Below, one piece after another: positions 45,927-53,282 of a stretch of 64,000 nt of DNA. Source of the DNA: Bacillus sp. sid0103 (GTDB lineage Bacteria; Bacillota; Bacilli; Bacillales_B; DSM-18226); NCBI RefSeq assembly GCF_019219025.1, contig NZ_JAHUWN010000002.1:248001-312000 (forward strand), given 5' to 3'. The notes beneath the pieces were generated by a model. It was not told the DNA's origin and did no database searches. It was given only the letters and a program-made list of their open reading frames with translations. Each line of letters begins with the position of its first letter. Position 1 is the first letter of the stretch. Made by a program: the position numbers and the translations under genes.

Positions 45927-46047
45927 GTGGCCGATAAATGGCTAAAAGTGGCCGATATATTTTAAAAGCGGCAGATATATTCGAAAAGTGGCAGATAAAA
46001 TGAATAAGTGGCAGATAAAACCCAAAAATCGGCAGATAAAATCCCCT
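45927..46047. repeat. Tandem array of six 20-21-bp units (GTGGCAGATAAA core)
   Basis: GGCCGAT/GGCAGAT recurs at 45929, 45950, 45970, 45990, 46010 and 46031 (steps 21, 20, 20, 20, 21). The unit is GTGGCAGATAAAANNNAAAA. It is placed between convergent genes, directly after the ABC1 terminator. Confidence 0.9.
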
Positions 46048-46089
46048 AGCCAGTGAATCAGAACGGCTTACACCCCCAAATGGTAACTA

Positions 46090-46118
46090 AAAAAGACTCC
46101 ATCTCTGTGATGGAAGCC
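46090..46118 (-). terminator. Terminator of the uspA region
   Basis: CTCCATC and GATGGAAG form the stem with loop TCTGT; on the minus strand it is followed by TCTTTTTT. It lies 70 bases after the UspA stop. Confidence 0.65.
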
Positions 46119-46185
46119 TAAGGTTCTTTTTTTCTACTATTCTAAGCTTTTTCGTTAACTATACTCTCAACTAAGGTAAGAATCA

Positions 46186-46621
46186 TCACTCTGGTGTCCG
46201 TATTACTAACACATCACAATTAGCAGTGCGGACGATGGCTTCCGATACGGAACCGAGTAAGAAAAGTTCAACAGCACTTAACCCCGTCGCACCACAGATA
46301 ATTAAATCGGCTTCTACTAAACTTGCAACCTCTTTCGTGATGATCGTTTTTGGTGATCCATATTCGATGACTACCTTTACGTTTTCAATTCCTTCAGCCT
46401 CAGCTTGTGCCTTGTACCCATTCAAAAGCTCCTCTGACCTGCTCTGCGCGTTCAACACTTGAACGCTCATAGGCTTCGATTGAACGAGTATTAATAACAT
46501 TGACGATCGTAACCAGTGAACCTTTGTTCCGTTTTGCCACATCGAGCGACTTGCGAAATGCGTATTCAGCCTCTTTTGAACCGTCGATAGCGACGACAAT
46601 ACTTTTATAATGATTTGCCAT
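46186..46621 (-). pseudogene. Universal stress protein (UspA) gene with a frameshift
   Basis: The first frame, from the ATG at 46621, gives the UspA N-terminus (MANHYKSIVVAIDGSKEAEY to about residue 60). The rest (EELLNGYKAQAEAEG, IICGATGLSAVELFLLGSVS, VLVIRTPE) continues in another frame to 46186. The switch falls near 46435-46470, around GAACGCGCAGAGCAGG. The nucleotide-binding G-2x-G-9x-GS motif is in the second frame (GATGLSAVELFLLGSVS). A one-base indel explains the break; a sequencing error cannot be excluded. The gene lies 17 nt downstream of the efflux pump gene and probably shares its transcript. Confidence 0.82.
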
Positions 46622-46638
46622 CTGTTCGAATCTCCCTT

Positions 46639-48090
46639 CTATGCTTTCGTCTTTTTATGAATGGGGCTTTTGATAAAGAAAGACAATACAACATTAATCA
46701 CTGCTAATACTAAACTAATGGTAAACACGACTGAGGATCCCGCAGCTGCTGCCTGTGGTAATTCATGAGCATTGCTTGCCGCATAACTACTCTCTCTAGC
46801 TGAAAAAATCGATACCAACACCGCAATACCAATAGCGCCAGCAACTTGTTGAAGTGTTTGAGTAAGTGCAATTCCATCTGGATAGTACTGTTTCGGAAGC
46901 GAATTGAGCGTGTTCGTTTGTACAGAAGCAAGCACCGCACCGATCCCTAACATCATGACGATATGAGTAACCACAATCATCCATAACGCCGTGTCTGACC
47001 CAAATTGTGAATAGAATACATATCCAATCGCGACTAAAATGGTCCCAGGAGTAATGACCGCTTTCGGACCATATTTATCAAATAAACGACCAATCGTTGG
47101 AGCTAATATACAATTAAGCAAGCTTCCTGGCAGCAAGATAAGGCCCGTTGTAAAAGCAGCAATAAGCAGCGCCATTTGCATATACATCGGTAAGATAACA
47201 AGCATGGATAACATATTAAAGAACGTAATGAACGTCATAAAGACACCTAGAACGAATAGAGGGTACTTGAACGCTATTAGATTCAGCATCGGCGTCTCCA
47301 TTTTCGTCTGACGAATGGCAAAAATAATCAGTGCTGCAAATCCAACGATGATCGATCCAAGGACAGATGTACTCGTCCATCCGGCATCACCAGAAACACT
47401 GAATCCATAGACGACCCCACCGAATCCAATCGTCGAAAGAACAACCGATACGGCATCAATTGAAACCTTACGAACCTCATTAACATTTGGTAAATAGAGG
47501 ATCCCGAACATAAGAGAGAACAATAAAAACGGTAAGGTAACCCAGAAAATCCAATGCCAGGATAATGTATCTAAAATAAGCCCGGCAATGGTTGGACCTA
47601 AGGCTGGACCAGCTAACATAACTAAGCCCATAACTCCCATCGCGCCGCCTCGTTTATTGGGAGGGAAGATTGTGAAAATAACATTTTGCGTTAACGGTAG
47701 AGCAATCGCTAACCCAGCTGCTTGAATTACACGTGCAGCCAATAACAGACTAAATACAGGTGCAACTGCTGCTAAAATGGTCCCGATAAGTGATAGTGAG
47801 ATAGACGTCATAAACATTTGACGAGTGGTAAATTTTTGCATCAAAATACCGGTTATCGGCACTAAAATACCTAATGTTAAGAAATAGCCTGTCGCTAACC
47901 AGCCGATCGTCGTTGCATTCACACTAAATATTTGACTTAAGTCCCCTAAGGCAATATTTAAGGCTGTTTCACTAAAAAGTCCGACAAAGCCTGCCACAAA
48001 AAGCGCTGCCATGATCAGGCCTGTTTTGATTTGATTATTCACCATGGAATCTGTTTTGATTCGTTGATTCTGAGCAGTTTGTACATTCAC
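46639..48090 (-). CDS. DHA2-family MFS multidrug efflux transporter
   Basis: 483 residues with about 14 hydrophobic helices. MFS motif A-like GILMQKFTTRQMFM follows helix 2, and a proline/glycine-rich motif C (VMLAGPALGPTIAGLILD) marks antiporters. MdtP/EmrB/LmrB-like proton-drug antiporter. GTG start with AAGGGG nine bases upstream. It is divergent from the mini-CarD gene; a perfect palindrome covers its -35. The nearby MarR gene is the likely repressor, so drugs or phenolics may induce it. Confidence 0.92.
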   Translation of the reverse strand: MNVQTAQNQRIKTDSMVNNQIKTGLIMAALFVAGFVGLFSETALNIALGDLSQIFSVNATTIGWLATGYFLTLGILVPITGILMQKFTTRQMFMTSISLSLIGTILAAVAPVFSLLLAARVIQAAGLAIALPLTQNVIFTIFPPNKRGGAMGVMGLVMLAGPALGPTIAGLILDTLSWHWIFWVTLPFLLFSLMFGILYLPNVNEVRKVSIDAVSVVLSTIGFGGVVYGFSVSGDAGWTSTSVLGSIIVGFAALIIFAIRQTKMETPMLNLIAFKYPLFVLGVFMTFITFFNMLSMLVILPMYMQMALLIAAFTTGLILLPGSLLNCILAPTIGRLFDKYGPKAVITPGTILVAIGYVFYSQFGSDTALWMIVVTHIVMMLGIGAVLASVQTNTLNSLPKQYYPDGIALTQTLQQVAGAIGIAVLVSIFSARESSYAASNAHELPQAAAAGSSVVFTISLVLAVINVVLSFFIKSPIHKKTKA

Positions 48091-48212
48091 TTATTAAAAC
48101 CCCTTCTATAAAAATTTTCTCTTACCCCTTTTTTCCCTTTTGCTGAAAACCGATTAAGATAATTAGCAAAAGTAACTGCCGTAGTACACCCCCTGATACT
48201 AACAATTCGTTA

Positions 48213-48254
48213 ACTATATCAAAGAATTTTTCTTGTTGTCAACCAAGTTGACAA
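48213..48254 (-). promoter_or_regulatory. Efflux pump promoter with MarR-type operator
   Basis: On the minus strand TTGACA (48237-48242), 18 bp and TATAGT (48213-48218). The operator TTGTCAA-CCAAG-TTGACAA (48236-48254) has perfect 7-bp arms and overlaps the -35. Confidence 0.8.
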
Positions 48255-48288
48255 AATTAAAGAGATGAGTTATTATCAACTTAGTTGA
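48248..48288 (+). promoter_or_regulatory. Mini-CarD gene promoter with second MarR-type operator
   Basis: TTGACA (48248-48253), a 17-bp spacer and TATTAT (48271-48276). TCAAC-TTA-GTTGA (48276-48288) is a perfect dyad starting in the -10. The -35 is part of the operator at 48236-48254, so one regulator could close both divergent promoters. Confidence 0.78.
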
Positions 48289-48311
48289 CGTTATTGATTG
48301 GGAGTGAACAA

Positions 48312-48542
48312 ATGTTTAATATTGGAGATTTGGTCATCTATTCCGCACATGGCATTTGCAAAATTGATGATATATGCGAGAAAACCGTTTCAGGAACGAC
48401 AAGAACCTATTATGAATTACATCCTATGGATAATGATCGGCAATTGACGATCAGTATTCCTGTTAATACGGATAAAGTAGTCATGCTTGAACCACTCCAG
48501 AAAGCGGAAGCCCAAGAAATACTTGAATCCTTCACATATTGA
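48312..48542 (+). CDS. Short CarD-like protein (RNA polymerase-interacting domain only)
   Basis: 76 residues from the ATG at 48312 (GGGAGTG seven bases upstream). It matches the N-terminal Tudor-like RID of CarD/CdnL/Mfd proteins: MFNIGDLVIYSAHGICKIDD, then TRTYYELHPMDNDRQLTISI and PVNTDKV. Full CarD proteins have about 160 residues with a C-terminal DNA-binding helical domain, which is missing here. It could bind the polymerase beta subunit, or act as a stand-alone adaptor. It is controlled by MarR-type operators together with the efflux pump. Confidence 0.88.
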   Translation: MFNIGDLVIYSAHGICKIDDICEKTVSGTTRTYYELHPMDNDRQLTISIPVNTDKVVMLEPLQKAEAQEILESFTY

Positions 48543-48559
48543 TAAAAGAATGAAAAGAA

Positions 48560-48605
48560 AAAACCCCCGCGTCGTTCAACTAAATGAACGACGCAGGGGT
48601 TTTTG
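48560..48605. terminator. Strong bidirectional terminator between CarD-like and MarR genes
   Basis: AAAACCCCCGCGTCGTTCA (48560-48578) pairs with TGAACGACGCAGGGGTTTTT with one mismatch, around ACTAAA. T-runs on both strands serve the convergent genes. Confidence 0.92.
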
Positions 48606-48626
48606 ATTATTTAGCAGCTGTTAAAT

Positions 48627-49061
48627 TTATATTTCCCAATCTAACTTTAATAGTTCTTTAAGCATAGTAACTTGCTCACTACCTATTTTTTCTGCGATTT
48701 TATTCTCAAGTTGGGCTTTAAGAGCCGCGTTTTTTTCGTAGCATTCTTCGCCTAAAGCGGTTAACCGGATACACTTCTCTTTTTTGTTGTTTTCAACATT
48801 TTTGATTTCAACTAAACCTTTTTCAGAAAGCTTTTGAATAAACTTATGGATCGCCTGACGCGAAATTTCTACATTTTTTGTAACATATGAAATGCTAGGA
48901 TTTTTTTTATAAATCCTCGCCATAATATACCATTCGGAATTGGAAATATAAATCTCACTTTGATCATTCCAGGCATTCTCAGAAATTTTCCGAACCAAAC
49001 TATGCCGCTCACTTATTAAGTCGATAAGATCTAAATTTTGTAATTCAGAGTTCGAAATCAA
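48627..49061 (-). CDS. MarR-family transcriptional regulator
   Basis: About 144 residues with a winged helix: NSEWYIMARIYKKNPSISYV, then VEISRQAIHKFIQKLSEKGL (recognition helix, about 69-88) and a wing NVENNKKEKCIRLT. The frame is open to a GTG at 49091, but the promoter's -10 lies at 49094-49099, so translation must begin further in. TTG 49061 has GGAG eight bases upstream and is preferred; ATGs at 49082 and 49079 would be almost leaderless. It probably represses the efflux pump and the CarD-like gene through TTGACA-containing palindromes. Confidence 0.88.
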   Translation of the reverse strand: MISNSELQNLDLIDLISERHSLVRKISENAWNDQSEIYISNSEWYIMARIYKKNPSISYVTKNVEISRQAIHKFIQKLSEKGLVEIKNVENNKKEKCIRLTALGEECYEKNAALKAQLENKIAEKIGSEQVTMLKELLKLDWEI

Positions 49062-49093
49062 ACGAGTCACTCCAATCATCATCTTCGCCACTT

Positions 49094-49122
49094 ACTATAC
49101 AAAAACAGGTATGGGATGTCAA
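49094..49122 (-). promoter_or_regulatory. marR-type gene promoter, probable autoregulation
   Basis: On the minus strand TTGACA (49117-49122), a 17-bp spacer and TATAGT (49094-49099). The -35 flank reads AAACCAAATTGACA, close to AACCAAGTTGACA of the pump/CarD operator, which hints at autoregulation. Confidence 0.7.
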
Positions 49123-49190
49123 TTTGGTTTACTATGAATGGCCTGATAAAAGCCACAAAAAAGCCATTCTTTAATAGAATGACCTTGGGT

Positions 49191-49242
49191 TGTCCGAATG
49201 CGAGGCCTATTCGGACTGCATCAGCAGGAAATCAATCAGGAA
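49191..49242. repeat. Isolated single copy of the 52-bp TCCGAA/TTCGGA unit
   Basis: TGTCCGAATGCGAGGCCTAT then TCGGACTGCATCAGCAGGAAATC matches the unit of the 10309-11140 array over its first half. It lies 38 kb away, alone, in the gap upstream of the MarR gene. Confidence 0.8.
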
Positions 49243-49530
49243 TATTTAATTCTAACCATTCATCCGTTTCAGTTTAATTCCGATATTGGTAACTATTGTA
49301 TCTCCCACCTATTTTGTTGAAGCACCGCTCCCGTTACTTTAAGCACAATCTTTACACCAATAATAAAAAAATAAAAAAACTAGTAACTTCGTAATTTCCT
49401 TTCTCTTTTTTTTGCATAAATTATTACTAGAATGAAAATCTAAATTTTTTAACATGTGGAAAATTAGGACAACTCTCATTTTGAACTGCTGCTCTTCAAT
49501 TTTTTTAATTAAATTTTAGGAGGTGATAGG

Positions 49531-49677
49531 TTGGACCAACAATGCAATCAACCTTGTGAAGAATACATTTATTGCGTACACTGCGGACTTCCAATTGACC
49601 AAGATGAACCTTATTTCATTTATGTAGAAAAGGATTTAAATGGTCATACAGTTTATTGCTGCGATGAATGTTCTTAA
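49531..49677 (+). CDS. Small zinc-ribbon-like protein
   Basis: 48 residues starting at a TTG with AGGAGG seven bases upstream, one of the best ribosome binding sites in the region. Cysteines are arranged as CVHCG and, 24 residues later, CCDEC, which suggests a zinc ribbon; two more cysteines lie at residues 5 and 9. It is acidic otherwise (DQDEPYFIYVEKD). No family is recognised. A weak hairpin with seven T residues (49690-49710) follows. Confidence 0.7.
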   Translation: MDQQCNQPCEEYIYCVHCGLPIDQDEPYFIYVEKDLNGHTVYCCDECS

Positions 49678-49830
49678 TGATAAAGGCTGCACCTAACAGT
49701 CTTTTTTTTATGATCATGTTTTTAAACTATTTAATATTTAAACTATATAAATACTTATTAAAGACAGCGTGTGGTTTATAATTTAATTATCTGAATAATA
49801 TATAGTTAGTTGCAATGGGGGGCGATTGAG

Positions 49831-50400
49831 ATGAGTAAAAAAATATTAATGACAATACTCTGTTTAGGGTTAATTGTGGGAATTTATTTTTTGGCATCAC
49901 GTCCTACTAAACCTGCTAGTCCTACTATTCCTACTACATCCTTGGAAGAAAGAATCTGTGAAAAAGTATCATCACAATTTGGCGATTGCAAAAAAATTCT
50001 TTTGTTTGATACTAATTCAAATTTAGTTTTTGCCGAGAGTAGTACTGGAATTATTCCTGTGCTTACCAATAAAGGGTTTACTGAATTTAAAAAGTTTATT
50101 TATCCAGAGTTGGATTTCCAGGAGTTCAACGAGGAGAAAGAGGAGAGAGGACCAATAGACTGGCGAGCTAAAAATAATGTCCAAAAGGATTTTTCCGTTA
50201 TATACGGATTTGCCGGAGATGATGCTAAGACCATCGTTATAAATAGTGAAGGCAATATACAGCCAAACAGGTTTTTCGTTCGGAATAACTTATGGGTTTG
50301 GTATGCTACTTTTCAGAAAGATAAAGTTAAATTACCAGTTAAGGTAACAGTTTATGATGCAAATGGTCAAATTATTTTTGGAGGAAATGAAAAGGAATAA
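49831..50400 (+). CDS. Membrane-anchored or secreted protein of unknown function
   Basis: 189 residues from the ATG at 49831 (GGGGGGC seven bases upstream; an earlier in-frame ATG-like start at 49810 lacks a site). An N-terminal hydrophobic helix (about 4-20) without a lipobox is followed by a Pro/Thr linker and a globular part with two cysteines (RICEKVSSQFGDCKKI) that could form a disulphide outside the cell. No family is recognised. A hairpin terminator follows at 50446-50470. Confidence 0.72.
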   Translation: MSKKILMTILCLGLIVGIYFLASRPTKPASPTIPTTSLEERICEKVSSQFGDCKKILLFDTNSNLVFAESSTGIIPVLTNKGFTEFKKFIYPELDFQEFNEEKEERGPIDWRAKNNVQKDFSVIYGFAGDDAKTIVINSEGNIQPNRFFVRNNLWVWYATFQKDKVKLPVKVTVYDANGQIIFGGNEKE

Positions 50401-50445
50401 TAAGCTGAATAAATTGGTTCATTTTATTTCAGCACATACACTCGT

Positions 50446-50470
50446 AGAAGCAGTCTGGACAACTGCTTCT
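50446..50470 (+). terminator. Hairpin after the secreted unknown protein
   Basis: AGAAGCAGT (50446-50454) and ACTGCTTCT (50462-50470) are perfect 9-bp arms; CATAGTATTTTTAT follows, a weak T-run. Confidence 0.6.
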
Positions 50471-50545
50471 CATAGTATTTTTATAAATGTATGAAAATGG
50501 TTTTTTCGTACATAAAAAAAGACCACCTGACCGGCGGCATTTATC

Positions 50546-50571
50546 TTCAACTAACACACGTGTTAGTTGAA
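50546..50571. repeat. 26-bp near-perfect palindrome
   Basis: TTCAACTAACAC and GTGTTAGTTGAA are perfect 12-bp arms separated by AC. It lies between convergent genes but has no T-run on either strand, so it may be a protein-binding or recombination site rather than a simple terminator. Confidence 0.6.
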
Positions 50572-50596
50572 AAAAGTGCTGTATAGGGTTGTACTA

Positions 50597-51091
50597 TTAA
50601 AACTTTTTGTTGAGTTTGAAGCTTCTAAACATATTATTTTGCTTAATATTTTCTATAGCAAATTGAAAACCGTATAGGAGAACCGCTCTAAAAAGAAGTA
50701 ATACGGTCAATTGGATTGGTTTTAATCGGACTAAAGACACTATTCCTAACCGTTTTAATAATTTCAATCCTGGAAAAGCAAACAAGAAATGAGCAATTGC
50801 ATTGGTAATCATAAATAATGGTAGCTTGCCATAAGTGAGTTTTAGACTCCATAGAGCAGAAAGAAAGTAAGGACCCAAAATAAAAGGAATATCTCCATCC
50901 ATTTTAGGATGAATACTATTATAAAACCGCCACCAATTTTTTTTCTTTGCAGTAATGTTATTTATTTTTATGACAAAGGCGATAACTATAGTTGCTGGAA
51001 GAAACCGTTTTATTGTACCCCGTCCCAATAGTGGAAGCGAAAACCAGGGAAGAATCATCATAAGTATTAATAAAAATCTTGCATTCTTCAA
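50597..51091 (-). CDS. Integral membrane protein of unknown function
   Basis: 164 residues from the TTG at 51091, chosen because AGGAGGTG lies eight bases upstream; a longer frame to 51151 has no site. Four hydrophobic segments (about 7-20, 33-42, 70-100, 125-145) and a basic C-terminus (RSFKLNKKF). The loop WRFYNSIHPKMDGDIPFILG is well-marked, with a possible metal-binding HPKMDGD. The family is not recognised. Confidence 0.68.
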   Translation of the reverse strand: MKNARFLLILMMILPWFSLPLLGRGTIKRFLPATIVIAFVIKINNITAKKKNWWRFYNSIHPKMDGDIPFILGPYFLSALWSLKLTYGKLPLFMITNAIAHFLFAFPGLKLLKRLGIVSLVRLKPIQLTVLLLFRAVLLYGFQFAIENIKQNNMFRSFKLNKKF

Positions 51092-51234
51092 AATTAACGC
51101 ACCTCCTATTTCTCTAGGATGTGCAACAATAATAAAAAATATTAGCAACATATATTTTTCACTTTTCCTATAAAATGAGGATGGAAAAAATGGTTTTAAT
51201 ACATTGGGATGACTTAATCAATGTTTTTTTATTT

Positions 51235-51417
51235 GGCTCTGTTAAACTTGCCTGTTAATTTCCGCTCCAGGCGCGTGCGGTTCGCGGGCGGTCCGGGGAG
51301 CCTCCTCGTCGCTGCGCTTCTGCGGGGTCTCCCCTGCACCGTCCTCCCGCAGGAGTCTTCGCGCCTGGAACGTAGATCAACAGGGTGCCAAAATCAACAA
51401 TAAACTTCAACATAGCC
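51235..51417. mobile_element. GC-rich MITE-like element, copy 1
   Basis: A 183-bp non-coding element, far richer in GC than its surroundings, nearly identical to 57267-57450. Termini are inverted (GGCTCTGTTAAAC on the left; GGCTATGTTGAAG read inwards from the right). Inner inverted repeats CGCTCCAGGC/GCCTGGAACG lie further in. It is flanked by a perfect 8-bp duplication, TTTTATTT. An 8-bp duplication and GGCT ends recall ISL3 or IS1595 elements, but no transposase is present. Confidence 0.9.
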
Positions 51418-51582
51418 TTTTATTTTGATTTATCTTCTTTATAGATTCCTTTAAAGAAGAAAATTCTTTTTAGTTAATTTATAGGAAAGCGAAAAAAATA
51501 ACCTTTGATCAATAAAATCAAAGGTTCAAAGAAAGCTTAGTGGTCTAGTCTAAGCCTTATAGGAGGTCTAAACTCAGAAGAA

Positions 51583-51634
51583 TTTAAACTATTGAAATAG
51601 TATCATTTTTTGAATATTATCTCAATAGTTTAAA
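51583..51634. repeat. 13-bp inverted repeat with long loop
   Basis: TTTAAACTATTGA (51583-51595) and TCAATAGTTTAAA (51622-51634) are perfect arms. Another stem, AACCTTTGAT/ATCAAAGGTT, lies at 51500-51526 and is followed on the minus strand by ATTTTTTT, so it may terminate minus-strand transcripts. Otherwise the gap 51418-51818 holds no gene. Confidence 0.5.
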
Positions 51635-51818
51635 GCGTTAAAGTATAAAAATATTGTTTTTAATTATTTACTTAACGAAAATGGTTAGACATGTTTAAAC
51701 TGATACAGTCCGTTAATCCAGTCACACCCTCCTCTTTTATCCATCCATAAAACAGAATTTCACCGCAGAAAATGTAAGATAATTACGTTCTTACATGATA
51801 GAGTGAAGGATCCCGTAT

Positions 51819-51953
51819 TTAATTTTCCCATTGTTTAAGAACTTGTTCTTTTGCGATACGATAAACTTCTTCTTCTGTTTGGTTTTTGGTAGCTATTACG
51901 TTGGTTTGATAAACTTTACCTTTATGTGTTACATAGATTGTATACTTGTACAT
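51819..51953 (-). CDS. BA3454-family stress response peptide
   Basis: 44 residues; AAAGGAGATAG lies before the ATG. The sequence MYKYTIYVTHKGKVYQTNVI followed by QTEEEVYRIAKEQVLKQW matches, as remembered, the short Bacillus BA3454-type stress response family. A beta-beta-alpha fold is likely. The molecular role is not known. Confidence 0.75.
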   Translation of the reverse strand: MYKYTIYVTHKGKVYQTNVIATKNQTEEEVYRIAKEQVLKQWEN

Positions 51954-52339
51954 TTTGTTCTATCTCCTTTATATAATTCTAAATTTTTTGTTCATTCCAC
52001 TCCACTAATAAATCCAATTTCATTTAGTTATTCCTATAAATGTTTTTTAACTTTTTTATATTTTACAAATAATATGAAAGTGATGAAAGCTAAAAAAAAG
52101 GTCAAGATTTGACAAATTCTCAACTAAACAAAAATTAATATACTCACTAGCAACGGTAATGACTGGCAAAGTCAATAAAATCAACAAACTTTTTATGATT
52201 CTAATCTCTTATGTATTTTGTTACACTTCTTAAAATGCAGAAAAATGTCGAAATATAAAAACTAAAAAAGGCTGGCTCCTTATACCGATCTTAAATTACC
52301 TTTTTGTTTTAATCCTTCAAATTAAATATCCACAAACTA
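51954..52339. other. Gene-free AT-rich stretch
   Basis: About 390 bp with no frame that has a ribosome binding site. A weak hairpin is visible near 52263-52300 (AAAAAGGCTGGCTCC). It probably contains the promoter of the BA3454-type peptide. Confidence 0.4.
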
Positions 52340-52383
52340 AAAAAGCAAACGGATCAGTCCTATACTGAGCCGTTTGCTTTTTC
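52340..52383. terminator. Bidirectional terminator after the SRPBCC gene
   Basis: AAAAGCAAACGG pairs with CCGTTTGCTTTTT, continued by TCAGT/ACTGA around a short loop. T-runs lie on both strands. It is 48 bases from the SRPBCC stop. Confidence 0.88.
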
Positions 52384-52430
52384 CTATAAGTTAGCTTAAT
52401 ACTAAAAAAACTCACTTCAGAGGTTTGGTC

Positions 52431-52823
52431 TTACATTTCCTCTAACACTTTTTTAAGTTCTTCGCCCATTTTCGCCCAACCATATTTCGCACCATTGAAC
52501 GCTTGATCTTCTTTTTCGAATCCTGTTTGTTCAAGATGTAAGAAGGTTGTTCCATCCTCTTGCTTCAATGTCCATGTGACTATAGTGTTTATTGGACCAC
52601 CTACCCATGTGTAAGATAACTTATAAGGCTCGTCAACTACTAATACTTCACAATCTACAATTAAATTCCACTGCTCATTTCGGAATTGACATTTATGACC
52701 CACGATTGGTTTAAAGTTATTTTCCATTATCCATTTTGCAAGAGTATCCGAGTCTGTTAATGCGTTCCACACCTTATTGATCGGGCTCTTAAAATTAAAA
52801 TCTTGTCATACTGTTAAATCCAT
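52431..52823 (-). pseudogene. SRPBCC/AHSA1-domain protein gene with an in-frame stop at codon 6
   Basis: From the ATG at 52823 (AGGAATAAAAA upstream) the product begins MDLTV, then TGA at 52806-52808, then continues in frame as QDFNFKSPINKVWNALTDSD and through the SRPBCC fold (YTWVGGPINTIVTWTLKQED, HLEQTGFEKED) to 52431. Without the stop it is a normal 130-residue AHSA1 protein, a helix-grip lipid or ligand-binding fold. A GTG at 52772 could restart translation but would lose the first strand and part of helix 1. The start is three bases after the ArsR stop, so the two genes form one operon. Confidence 0.8.
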
Positions 52824-52826
52824 TTT

Positions 52827-53150
52827 TTATTCCTCATCTAATATTTGGTTTACAAGTAATATTCTTTCACTCCAGAATTTCCTGTAAGACGATACCCAAT
52901 CCTCAACTTCTCTTAACGGGGCAGCATTCAGCCGATACCTTGTTTCTCTACCAACTTTACGGTCGGCAACTAGACCAGCTTCTTTAAGGATAGCCAAATG
53001 TTTAGAAACAGCAGTACGACCCATTTGAAATTGAGCGGTTAATTCGTGAAGAGGTAACTCTTCGGCATCTGCCAACAAACGTAGCAATTTACGTCTTGTT
53101 GGGTCAGCGATGGCTACATAAACATCACGCTCTTGATTTTTATCGTTCAA
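52827..53150 (-). CDS. ArsR-family winged-helix regulator
   Basis: 107 residues from the TTG at 53150, with AAAGGGGGGG at suitable spacing (GTG 53156 overlaps that site). The core is IADPTRRKLLRLLADAEELP, then FQMGRTAVSKHLAILKEAGL and VADRKVGRETRYRLN. There is no ELCVC metal motif, so it is of the non-metal group commonly paired with SRPBCC proteins, where it represses the operon until a ligand or stress appears. Two GACACCAATTGGTGTC-type palindromes lie upstream. Confidence 0.92.
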   Translation of the reverse strand: MNDKNQERDVYVAIADPTRRKLLRLLADAEELPLHELTAQFQMGRTAVSKHLAILKEAGLVADRKVGRETRYRLNAAPLREVEDWVSSYRKFWSERILLVNQILDEE

Positions 53151-53171
53151 AATCACCCCCCCTTTAAATCA

Positions 53172-53213
53172 GACACCAATTGGTGTCTTTATCACATGAC
53201 ACTAATTGGTGTC
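53172..53213. promoter_or_regulatory. Pair of ArsR operators
   Basis: GACACCAATTGGTGTC (53172-53187) is a perfect 16-bp palindrome and GACACTAATTGGTGTC (53198-53213) has one mismatch; their starts are 26 bp apart. They lie directly upstream of the ArsR start, fitting autoregulation. Confidence 0.82.
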
Positions 53214-53282
53214 CTGTCAATTTCTTTATTTTCCATAATTGCATTAGTTTTATTCTCCTATCATCAAGTATATAAGTGCCCT

